DNA of 54,436 nt from Pleurotus djamor. Taxonomy: Eukaryota; Basidiomycota; Agaricomycetes; Agaricales; Pleurotaceae. The first letter of the stretch is position 1. Every line of letters starts with the position of its first letter. Below, piece after piece: positions 24,390-34,524 of this stretch. Under the pieces are notes generated by a model, which did not search any database, was not told the origin of the DNA, and saw nothing but the letters and a program-made list of their open reading frames with translations. The stretch is taken from positions 1 through 54,436 of the forward strand of contig JAPEVF010000291.1 of assembly GCA_029747585.1 (NCBI GenBank), given 5' to 3'. The position numbers and the translations under genes are program-made.

Positions 24390-25420
24390 TGAGCAAGGAG
24401 CGGCACGCTATCGATGAAGTATCCTAACATGGGTGGACCAGAGGCGTTGTCCAGCAACAGAAAACTATCCTTCTTCTATAACTCCGGGCCCATGCTACTC
24501 TCCTCCATCATCAAGCAAAACACAAACTGAGGTTAACGAGCGTGGGTGCGAAATGGCGACCTTGAAGCGAGCCTGGACGAGAGTGATGGTGGAGGATCCT
24601 TGTGCTGGCCAGCCACAAGGTCCCTCTCACCAGAGCACCCTCCCCCTTTTTGCGACTCCTTCGGCGTCGTCCGACTTGCGCGAAGTTGAAAACACGATGA
24701 CGGGCATAGAAAGATCTGGAGATGAAGGTCAGCGTGCAGGTTGAGATACTTAGATGAGATAGGGACTTACTGTTTGGGTTGAACTTTTGGGAGGGTAGGC
24801 GAAACTGACTGAGACGATGACGCGTAACCGTAACTGAAACCAGCGACCGAATGCGACAGACTCAGCCCTCGATGAGTCCACCCGACGGTGCCAGCTTCTC
24901 TGAAACCAGAAAATTTGGGTATAGACTGAGGAAAAGTCGGTCTCGAAAGCAAAATGGATGAGTGTGGATGCTTACTGTTTGTGTTGAACTGACTCTTCTA
25001 TGAGACCATGGCGCGGGACTGTAACCGACCGTAAGAAATCCAGCAACCGAATGCGATAGACCCAGCCCTCGATGGATCCACCCGACGGTAGCAACTTCTC
25101 TAGACCTTTGCTCCCTTAGGAGTAAGGCGTCACACAGTGCAAGAAGCCATGAGCACTAATGAGGACGATCAGCACGATGCAGAAGCCCATGGAGGAGGAA
25201 TACTCACCTGCGCTGCCTTTTAAAATGCCTTGGGACGGTTTAACTGATCCCTCAGGACGACCCAATAGGATCGTCGTGGAAGGGGGTGCACAAAAGGCGA
25301 GGGAACCACTGAAGCGAAAGGCCGATTACTTATAGGGCGATAGGGAGCCCCTAAGCGACCAGAGTCATACCAGAAAAGTGCGGAAACGGAGGAAACCTGT
25401 CACCGCCAGCGGCTCGTCCT
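24390..25420 (-). repeat. Dispersed repeat, copy 2
   Basis: Reverse orientation copy of the element at 17480-18450. It keeps the TATA-like CCTATAAGTAA (minus strand, near 25330), the donor after GGCAGCGCAG (near 25205), the acceptor before TGCTCATGGCTTC (near 25150), both tandem units and the closing segment. The ATG present in copy 1 in front of the donor is lost here (AAGGCATT instead of ATGCATT), which argues against a conserved protein start. Confidence 0.75.
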
Positions 25421-26398
25421 GTCAAGACGTTGAAGTACCCGCTTCCTGCAGATTGAGCGGCGGTGCGTGGACTGTATCTCCAGAAGAAGAAGGCCCAGGG
25501 TTAGAGTGACTCGTTGACCACTTTGAAAAGCAGAGCAGGGAAGATTCAGGGGGCCCCTGTGCTTTGTATTAATGCCACCATGCTGTTCGACTGTGGCCGC
25601 CGTGGCCGCCGTTCTACTCGCGTTGTGTTTGACGCTCATGGCCCCGAAATTCCAGCCTCGACCACCAAAGGATTCTTCACTCCCGAGCCCAGTCGTTGGC
25701 GCGAAACAGTTACCGATGCACTGAAGCCGGTCAATCACGGTCCTATGGATTGCTGGAATTGGTGACTCGGCGGGCCGTACGACCACGGTTGGCTCTCACC
25801 TTCCAAGGCTCAAGTCATGGACGACAGTCGGGGATCTTGTTCTTGTGTACCCATATGAAATAAATGGGAATTGAACATGATTTTGAACAAAAACTACCCA
25901 CCGGTTGTCTACTCGAGTCGCCAACTCTGATCTTTGGTACCGTGTCACTAGTATCTTGAATGGCCGTCGAAGCTGAAGGATGCTGGACTTCCTGACCCAA
26001 CGCTGGAACCCGTCCCTCATCATTTACCGTGTACCGACAGCACGCCCGCCGCGTCCCACCTTGCCAACCTTAATCCGCTAGATGGTTGTACCACCTCGGG
26101 CACCGGTCGGTCAATAGGGGAATCGCGTTCGCGACCTTCTTTGAGAATGGGCATTGTGAGTAGCAGTTTCTTATGAAATTTACAAAGCCTGGATGCTCAC
26201 ACAAGCTAGTTTCCAATGCGAAGAGTAAACGAAGAAGAATATTGTTCAACAGACAAAACGGGCGTCAGTTCAAACAAGGGCTTGGGGACGGGCGCCTCAG
26301 GCCTGGCCTCGACCGACGATCACTTTGATCGATCCTTATGCGCTAAAGAAGAGGCAGACAAAAGTTGTTGTTGCGACCGGTATCATGTTCAATGGTTT

Positions 26399-26430
26399 GT
26401 TACGCGTCGGTATAAAATAGACGGTCAGTC
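26399..26430 (+). promoter_or_regulatory. GrxC core promoter: ACGCGT and TATAAAAT
   Basis: TTACGCGTCGG followed by TATAAAATA, about 60 bases before the GrxC start codon. The block is conserved with GrxB, including the word CGCTCGTTA after it. Confidence 0.55.
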
Positions 26431-26471
26431 GCTCGTTACAGTTCAACTCATCAGCACAATTCTAAACCACA

Positions 26472-27392
26472 ATGCAGTCTTCTACAAAGTCAATCACCGT
26501 TCTACCCCTCTACTCCAACACCACTACCGAGGGTCCATCGACCTCGCAGCGGACATCCCGTCTGGTGTCCGTGCTTACCTGGGTCGGCCTTCTCTTCCTC
26601 GCGACCTTGATGTCATTCATCTTGTTCGCTACCTCTTCTCCTCAAATATCATCCTACCACCCTCAGCGACCATCACGGCGGCCTCGCCTGTCGTTGTACG
26701 ACCTCGAGAAGACGACTGAGATTGAAGTCCCTGGACTTCCCTTCGTCTTCGAGCCGCAGCAGGAACTCGCAGCGATTACCTCGTTCCTGACTGCCACCTC
26801 TTCCAACGTTCTTCCTTCCGTGGACACCTCATCTCCCATCGATCCTGAGCTCGTTCTTGGCTTTGATGTTAGACGCTCGCCCGAGGAGCTGAGTCTACTA
26901 GAAGAAGAAGTGTGGTCGAAGCACCCAGTCCTTTTATACTCCAAGGTAAGCTCTGGTTCACGTTGAGCGGCAGAATCTGGTATTGACGATCTCCCTTTCT
27001 AGCACTACTCTGGAGTATCTCGTACTGTCAAGGCAAAGCTCAACTCTCTTCAGTTGAAGCCTGCCCATACGTTCATCGACGTTGACGTCCGCGATGATCA
27101 GTCCATCCTCTCACCCATCCTCGAGCGACTCACAGGTGCCGAGGAATTCCCGATCCTCCTCATTGGCGGCCAAGTCGTTCGCGCAGATTCGCCTGAACTT
27201 CTTCTTGACGAGTTGAGCCACCTCATCGAATCAGGTGAACTCGAGCATATGTTGAAAGAAGCTGGTGCAGTCGTCGGCGGAGCTCGCAAGACTGTCTTGA
27301 GGCAGCGCGTACAAGCTGACATCAGGAAGCCAAGACCGAAGAAGCAGCTTACGCGCGCAGAGCGATTCTTCCGCGGTCTCATCTCAGTTTAA
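26472..27392 (+). CDS. Membrane-anchored glutaredoxin-like protein without catalytic cysteine (GrxC)
   Basis: Two exons (26472-26945 and 27003-27392, 57-base intron) give 287 residues, almost the same as GrxB. Membrane segment about 31-53 (VLTWVGLLFLATLMSFILF), stem, and glutaredoxin-fold domain. The active site reads HYSGVSR, so SGVS stands for CxxC or CxxS. TGAEEFP keeps the cis-proline and LLIGGQ keeps the glycine pair that GrxB has altered. Differences from GrxB are scattered, conservative substitutions, and the frame and splice sites are kept in both, which suggests both copies are under selection to remain coding. The F-box gene A2 starts 540 bases downstream on the same strand. Confidence 0.85.
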
Positions 27393-27933
27393 ACCGTCAA
27401 CTCGGAGTTCCTCACACTTCCTTCCTATCGCTGCTGCGCCCACCGCATCCGTTGCTTCGTCTGCTTTGCGGGATGCCTCTCCAGAAGACCTCGGAGGAGC
27501 GCTCTCTGACACGGGCTTTTGAAGGGTGTGGGCGAGTTCCATTCACGGTTCCTCTACATAACCTTTGCGATATAATCAACGCGGGGAGGCACCTCGGGCA
27601 ACGTGCATGATTGCCTCTACCTTATTCTGTGCCGAGGACCTTTGACGCTTATATAAGTACTGACCAGTGACACCGTTATTATACCAATACCCAGTTATAC
27701 CATCTTATGACATCAGAATTGAAACCAAGATATCATTTCCCGTTGTGCGCATGTTTTCGGTGTTCTTACTCAGCTCCTCAGTTGCCTATAGGCCATAGTT
27801 GTTTTCATGGATCACAGCGGCCCGTCGATTGAAAATGTGCACTTCAATCATATGTATCGCCCATTGTCCACGCCGTTGGCAATTTGAGCGCCAATTCAAG
27901 CGCCCGAAGATCTTCCCACTTACTACCACCATC
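27393..27933. other. Intergenic region between GrxC and F-box A2
   Basis: Holds the 3' end of GrxC, a gcttatataagtac TATA-like sequence near 27648, and, just before A2, the word GAGCGCCAATTCAAGCGCCC (27886-27905), shared with the A1 promoter. No separate gene seen. Confidence 0.4.
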
Positions 27934-29623
27934 ATGGACGACTTGGGTCCTGTCAATGTGAGTCTGCAAGTACTGGTGGTTTCTTCGCTTGAGCAATTTC
28001 AAAATACTTTAGGAAGGGATTACCCTAGAGCAGCGAAGCATTGATGACCAGGTTTCGCGACTTCAAGCTCGTATCTATTCTTTGAAGACTGAAAGGAACA
28101 CCTATGCGCGTATTTCCCGCTTGCCAGCTGAAATCATGTCGGAGATCTTCCTCGTGGCGAAATGGCTCTCCATAGACGCACGAATCATGTCAAAACTGCT
28201 TGGTGGTCCCGACTACTCCGGCGAAAGAAACTGGCTGAATGTGGCCGGCGTTTGCACCCATTGGAGGGAGCTTACATTGAATTCTCCTCGACTGTGGTCT
28301 ACCATTGACTTGACACCCCTGGATCGTGCGATAGCGATGATAAAACGATCCAAATCGGTACCATTGTCCATATCTTGCCCTAACATAATGGAAGAGGGTC
28401 AAGATATGGACCAAGTCGCTCAGCTCGTCATGTCTAATATACACAGAATCCGGGAATTGGATATCGGCGCACGCAAAGACGAACATCTTTTCAAATTCCT
28501 TCGACTAAATGAAGGGGAGAGTGCTCCAATGTTACAATCCCTCACTATACGAGGACCCATGTTTTCGTTGCCTGCAGACATCCTCAGACGCAGCATGTCT
28601 TCGCTCCAGCAACTGAATATCTTCAAAGGAACCCTGACCTCTCCGTTCCCCCCGCTTCCCCATCTCAAACGGCTTGCCATTGAGCCGATGGCAGAGATGA
28701 TTACAAGTAATCTCTCCCTCGAGGTTCTTCTTGGGTCTCTTCAGAATACTCCCGAACTCGAAGCCCTCCGTGTGCGCGAAGTCATAACATCTAACGATGA
28801 AGCCGCCATGGACCAAATCCTTCCTGTCGCTTCTCTTCCTCATTTGAGTCATCTCGATATCTCGGGACTCACCATCTCGTCCTCAAAACTCTTCCAATGC
28901 ATCAATTACCCCAAGACAACTAGCGTCTCCTTTGATTGTCAAACTTTTACTACGGGCTCAGACTTATCGCATCTACTAAACGCTCTCAACCACTTCACAT
29001 CTGATCCTGATCAGATCATTCAGGAGGTCACTATAACCACTCTAAATAATTTCGAGATGCTCTTGGAAAGCCTTGACATATCCCAGTTCTTCAACTTGAC
29101 TCTCAAGGGAGCTGCTTTCAACTCCCCTACCGCAGCCATCGCAATACTCGCGGCAGTTCCCTTCTCACAAACGACATTTCTTCATCTCGATTGCATCTCC
29201 CAAGGCACGATTCAACCTTCTCTTTTTGCAAAATGCGGAGAAGTCCACGATCTGACGCTTACAGCATGCCCTGTTGAAGTGTTTCGCGGCCTGAGCGAAC
29301 TCAAAGGTTCCCAGCTTCCTTTCCCGAATCTGCGCAACTTGTACGTGAACCAATGCATATTTAACTACTCGTCCGTAGAACGAGACTCCGCGATGTGCAA
29401 AGCTATGATGGCGTTTCTCAAGCAAAGGAAGCGCATGAAAGCGCGGATACAGCAACTCACTATCTGTAGGTGTGACATTTCGGGTAGTGTTGTTGAGGAG
29501 TTTGAGAAGTTTGTTTCCGTGGAGTGGGACAATTATGAAGTTCAGGATGACGAGCAGCAAGAGGAAGATTATGACGAATCTGAGGAGGACTGGTCTGAAG
29601 GCGAAGGGTTAGATGAATGGTAA
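27934..29623 (+). CDS. F-box protein A2 with LRR-like C-terminal region
   Basis: Paralogue of A1. Exon 1 (27934-27957) encodes MDDLGPVN; exon 2 (28013-29623) starts EGITLEQRSIDDQVSRLQAR; 544 residues in all. The F-box reads SRLPAEIMSEIFLVAKW and WLNVAGVCTHWRELTLNSPRLW. Leucine-rich segments include SSLQQLNIFKG, NTPELEALRVRE and LPHLSHLDISGL; CGEVHDLTLTACPVEVF is shared with A1 and the B genes. The tail is acidic. The intron position and the small first exon are the same as in A1. Convergent with B2, 200 bases apart. Confidence 0.88.
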
Positions 29624-29823
29624 ATGATTCATTTTGTCGGCCATGTGTACGTTGCCCTGATGATCGTATAAATTCTAGAATGGGTGCCTCTCAATTGATA
29701 CGCAAGGGGCCTGACACCCTCATTGAAGATTGTTTGCGATAGATAGATGCTAAATAAATACTACATTCGATGAACCAGGTACTCCGAAAAATAATAGATA
29801 GTAGGAGCTAGAGTTGGCATGGG

Positions 29824-31608
29824 TCACCCGAAGCGGACCTCTTCTTCACTAAGAATGTCATCCTCATTTACACTATAAGCGTCCTCTTCACCTTCACTCC
29901 CAGAGTCACTGTTGCTCTCATCTTCACTGCAGGAGTCAAGGTCATCTTCATCCTCATCTCCGCTCCCTGAGTCTTCTTCGTCGCCATTTTTGGTCTGATA
30001 GTAATCTACGTCCACTTTCACATACTGCCTGAACTGGTTCGCAATATCCTTCGTGATCCCACTGTGACGTATAGTCAGCTCTTCGATCCCCATCCCCAGA
30101 TGCTTCCTCTGTATCAACAAAGATAAAATCGCAGCACATATCGGGGTGACTCGATCTTCATAGAGGTCATAAACTCGACATCCTTTCAAGATAAGCGTGC
30201 GGAGCTTGGGTAGAGGGTGTTCGGAACCATCAGCTTTCATCAGGCCGCGGAAAACGTCCACTTGGCATCTCTCAAGCGTTAAGACCTCGACATCGACTCA
30301 AAGGCCGAACAGGTGGGACGATTGAAACGCGTCACAGACCCGTGAAAGATCAAGAGAAGGGGCTTTGCAAACTGAGGGTGTGACAGACAGAAGTTGGACG
30401 AAAGGATCTTCGTGCACCTTCCCTAAGGTCAACACCAATGAATGGGAAGAGGATTGCGTAACAGCTTCCAAGGCGATCTTGAAAAGGTAGTCGGTTTGGA
30501 CGGAAATACGGTGAATGACTCGACCGGGAAGGGAGGCAAATTCAACGAGGGCGTGCTGGAGGCCTGATATATCCTCGCCTTGTATAACGGCCTGTTCACA
30601 TCGATACACGATATTGGCTGTTTGGGGGTGTTTGAGAAAGGAGAAGAGCTTGGAGGATCCGATGTCCGGTCCATGAATCTCGATACAAGTCAGTCGGGGT
30701 AGATGAACAACCGGGCGATTCGTGTCCATAGACGCGTCAACGGGGGCATGAAGCTGGTGAACGAGTAATTCTTCAATGTTCGGAGTATTTCCAAGAGAAT
30801 GTAGGAGGACATCGAATGCGAGCAGGGTGAGGTTGTATCTGGAAGGGTCACTTCGGATGAGAAGGCGTTTGAGTTGTGGAATGGGAGGGAGAGGAAAAGT
30901 GAGCGTGCCGTCATCAATCTGTAGTTCCTGAAGTGAATTCATCGGACGCTCGAGGATGTCTCTGGGCAAGGAACTGATGTGACCTCTCAAGGTGAGGACT
31001 TTCAGGATGGGAGCACTCGCCCCTTGGTTTAGTTGCAGGAAGTCGAAGAGCTTTTCGGAGTGGATAGCGCCGACATCTAGCTCTTGTATTCTGTGGATGT
31101 TAGACATGACGATGGGAGCAATCTGGTCCATTCCTGAGCCACGTCGCCACGCGTCGAGTTCAGAACACGAGATGAACAAGGGCACCGACTTTGTCCGCTT
31201 AATCAACCTTGATGCACGTTCTACGGGGTCCAGCTCAATTGTTGACCAGAGACGAGGACAGTTCAAGGCTGTCTCCCTCCAATAAGTGCACACGCTGACT
31301 ATTTGAAGCCAGCAGCGTTCACGAGCGAAGTACGTTGCGTTTGGCATTGGAGTACATTCGGCTGCCCGTTTCGTGTGAAGAAAGATCTCTGCAATGATTT
31401 CGGCTGGTAGTTGAGAGATGCGAGCGTATGTGTTCCTTTTTGTCCTCAAAGCACATATACGAGCGTGCAGTTGGGAAATTTGGTCATCGATGCACCGTTG
31501 TTCCACGGTAGCCTCAATCTGCGGGTCGATTCCAGGTTGGCTGAGCGCAAGGCCAATCAAAGCAGCTTTAATGGTACTCACATTTTTGGCGGTGTTTTTG
31601 GCAACCAT
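29824..31608 (-). pseudogene. F-box protein B2, interrupted by an in-frame stop codon
   Basis: Paralogue of B1. Exon 1 (31608-31582) encodes MVAKNTAKN; exon 2 starts at 31518 (IEATVEQRCIDDQ). The F-box is intact (SQLPAEIIAEIFLHTKR, then VCTYWRETALNCPRLW). After HLFGL a TGA stands at 30300-30298, where B1 has TGT (Cys) in SLCDNVEVLTL. The frame continues without shift for another 157 codons (VEVLTLERCQVDVF to the acidic tail) and ends at 29824. As read, the product is 415 residues and lacks the last leucine-rich part and the acidic tail. Only one base separates it from the intact form, so the break is young, or it is a sequencing error; a functional truncated F-box protein is also possible because the F-box is kept. 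Confidence 0.75.
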
Positions 31609-31719
31609 GTTGGACCTGTTGTTGGACAGTTGGACGGTCAAGTCGAAGATCACAAACGCGTGACATACAGGAGCGTGACGATCACGCGACGTCACTCTTC
31701 ATGTTTTCAACTTCCGTCG

Positions 31720-32178
31720 GACCGTCCAGATCAAGTCCTGATAGTCACAACCGTCCCCTACTGCGTAACTGCGCGCCTGGGATCTCTCAATACCTATAAT
31801 CAGCGGCCTGGCCGTTTGCGCAGAGTCTTCTGCGCTACATCTCGAAGAGTTGGACTACTTACTTATCTGACGGAGTCAGCAAGGAGTCAGGTGAAACCAA
31901 GCGGATGCTAAAATTAGGGATGCTGGTACTGCAGGCTCGCAACCGTAGGCGAAACCGACTTGGAAAAGACTGGATCTAGGCGACCCGCGCAACGGCCCAA
32001 GCCGATGCTAAGAAGCCGGAGTCAAAGAAACAGCTCACCTGAGCATAGCGGTTTTTCTACAGTGTCACCTCAGTTTCAACCATCGAAGCGCAGCCTGTCA
32101 GACATCCTTCCTATCACTGCTACATCTATCACATCTCCTGCTTCGTCTGCTCTGCACGACAGACGTCCTCCATCAGAT
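31720..32178 (+). pseudogene. Decayed 3' part of a fifth glutaredoxin-like gene
   Basis: The stretch matches exon 2 and the 3' flank of GrxC with many substitutions and indels. Matching words include GTTTGCGCAGAGTC against GTTCGCGCAGATTC, GAGTTGGACTACTTACTTATC against the GAGTTGAGCCACCTCATC segment, GGAGTCAAAGAAACAGCTCACC against the RKPRPKKQLT codons, and CATCCTTCCTATCACTGCT in the 3' flank. A TGA stands in the ERFFRGL region. No exon 1 or membrane segment is seen. It lies directly upstream of B2, so the order Grx/F-box/F-box/Grx was once complete here. Confidence 0.7.
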
Positions 32179-33285
32179 GGCTTTATGTCTCATCTAAACT
32201 AACATAAATAGGGATCGATTTCGCATTCTTTTCTTCGCCTCTCCCTCCAACGCCTCATAGTGCGTGGTTCCNTTTTTTTTGCTCCTCATACCTTTCAGAA
32301 GCTGATTCATCCCAATTTTTGTAGACTTGGGAGGGGTCAAGCCCAGTGCCCTGCCATCTCCACATACCGCCCGCCCGGCGGGGCATCGGCTGGCACTGAA
32401 CCGTTTCGCATGCTGACCGAAATTCGCATTTTACATTGTGGAACGTGGACCAGTCAGTACCTCTGAACTATATGTGGCTACCCCAAACTCAACGTTTACC
32501 CCTTTTGCCGTGGATATTAGTACACACACACTCGTTTAACATTGTGAACATTGTAGGGGTGGCCTCCAGGCTATCGATTTGCGTTTTTCCTCGTGTATTC
32601 TCTCAAGTTGGACACTCAACCGATTCCACTTCCACCACTGGGCAGTCGCTACCTCCCTCTCTCACACGCGCGTACTGGGTTCTTACCTGGTCTTGCGTTT
32701 CTTGTTTCTCGCTTGGCTGGGTCGACACAACCCATCCTAGTAGCAGCGCACCGATGATACGGCAAAATCGGACGCCATCATCGGCTCACGTCGAGAATTA
32801 CAACGCGCTTAGGCCCCGATCTACCACTGGTTGGCAGATCGGGTCCTAAGCAACCTCGCATTTCTGCACCATGGAGGTAGGTCTTCCCCTGATGTGTCGC
32901 TGTCTGATGTCGGCTTACTCTGGTAGTGCATCTTTTATAGACTGGCTTCAGCAGTACGTCAACAACCTTTCCTTCCATTGTGGGAGAGTAGTTGAGGTAC
33001 TGCAAATTTGAACGGGCCGTAATTCAGGTCTGGATATCGAGAGATTTGAGCGGCCCAAGTTGGGGAGCTCAGATGAACAATCTAAATTATCCGTCCTTAC
33101 CAGAAAATAAATTACCCCAAGTACGCAGAGACACAATGAATAGTGACGTTGATGGATAGTGTCTGCGATAGGTACCTCCTGTGATCGCCCCCTTGCTGAC
33201 TGTCTTAACCTCCCAGTTGCGCAGGACTCGAGATACTTTGATGTATATTGAAGGGTGGCGTACGAGTATCTAGATTTCACTCCTC
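32179..33285. other. Intergenic region, no gene seen
   Basis: The first part (32195-32300) resembles the leader found after GrxA at about 6140-6260 (cataaata, then ttcttcgcctctccc), including an ambiguous base before a T run at 32272. The rest has no recognisable gene. Confidence 0.35.
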
Positions 33286-34245
33286 ATCAGAGTGCTCAAG
33301 GAAACGATCAGGCTGTTGTGCATAGTTCCCCAAAGGATGATAAAGTAAAGGTGTGAAAAGCATAATGGTGCGTTGCATAGGGCATAAGTAGTAAGTGATA
33401 ACATGATGAGGATGGGAAGCATAATGTGCATATATTGCGATAACGAGCAGCGCGGTATCAATGAAGCATCCTAGCACGGGTAGACCGGAGGTGTTGTCCA
33501 GCAACATGACTGTCCTTCTTCACTCCGAGTCCGTGTTGTTCCTCTTCAAGCAGAGAAGAAACTGGGGTTAACGAGTGTGGGGTTGCAGTGGAAACCTTGA
33601 AGCGTAGCCTGGGCGAGAGTGGTAGTGGAGTATCCTTGTGCTGGCCCACAAGTCCCTCTCACCAGAGCACCCTCCCCCTTTTTGTGACTGCTTCGTCGTC
33701 CGACCTGCGAGTTGATGTGGTGGGTATAAGGAAACTCTGGAGTGCAAGGTCAGTCATGAGTCTGAGACTCGGAGATGAGAAGGACTAACGGCGTATCTGT
33801 CAGAGAACTAATGATGCTGAATGAAACCGAAACCTCGGAGCTCGAACCGTAACCAGCGACCGAATGCGACGGACCCAGCCCTCGATGGGTCCACCCGACG
33901 ACCGCAGCTTCTCTGGACCTTCGCTCTCTAAGGAGCCAGGTGAAGTACAGCGCAAGAAGCCATGAGCGCTATGAGATGATAATTCAGTGGGGTGCCATGG
34001 CCAAAGGAAGAGAGAAACTAACCTGTGCGACCTTGTAGAATGCCTTGGGACGGTGATAGCTCGAAATCCACAGGACGACCCGAAAGTCGCCGTGATGGGG
34101 GTGCACAAGAAGGCGAGAGAATCACATCGAGGAAGACCAAGTACTTGTAGAACGACAGGGAACCCCTAAAATTGTCCCGAGTCATTAAAGTGCGGGGAAC
34201 TGTCAACGCCCGCGGACCGAAGTGTCAAATGTCACGATGATAAGA
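33286..34245 (-). repeat. Dispersed repeat, copy 3
   Basis: Minus-strand copy. It has one tandem unit instead of two, a donor after GGTCGCACAG and an acceptor before CGCTCATGGCTTCTTGCGC (minus strand, 34025 and 33975). Its outer end extends about 190 bases beyond that of copies 1 and 2, with repeated CATTATGCTTTCC-like words, which gives the fuller 3' end of the element. The TATA-like site is changed to CTACAAGTA. Confidence 0.7.
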
Positions 34246-34524
34246 TGCCCAATCCACACGGTAAATATGAGGCTTACAGCATTTGGTGCTGCCTCATCCT
34301 CGTATAGATGCGCTGCGTGAGGTCACTAGCCACAGTGAATGAGGCCTTGGAACGCAGAGTGTCTTCGCAAGTTCGATAGGGGGTCCCTATTTCTTCGAGT
34401 CTTGAACGTTGCCGGCGGACGTTCGTGTCGCCACCGACGCCTGGCACGCGCGTACCGCATTGCTGTTAACGGATGTCTTTCGTCTCAAACGGCTCTGTAC
34501 TCTTCAGTGAGAGCTTCCAACGTC

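Larger units (their letters stand above)
24390..27395. repeat. Right arm of the large inverted duplication (dispersed repeat copy 2, promoter, GrxC)
   Basis: Reverse-complement partner of 14975-18450. Order read left to right: repeat end, repeat start, diverged linker, promoter with ACGCGT and TATAAAAT, GrxC. The homology is strongest in the gene, in its promoter and in the repeat. Confidence 0.75.
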
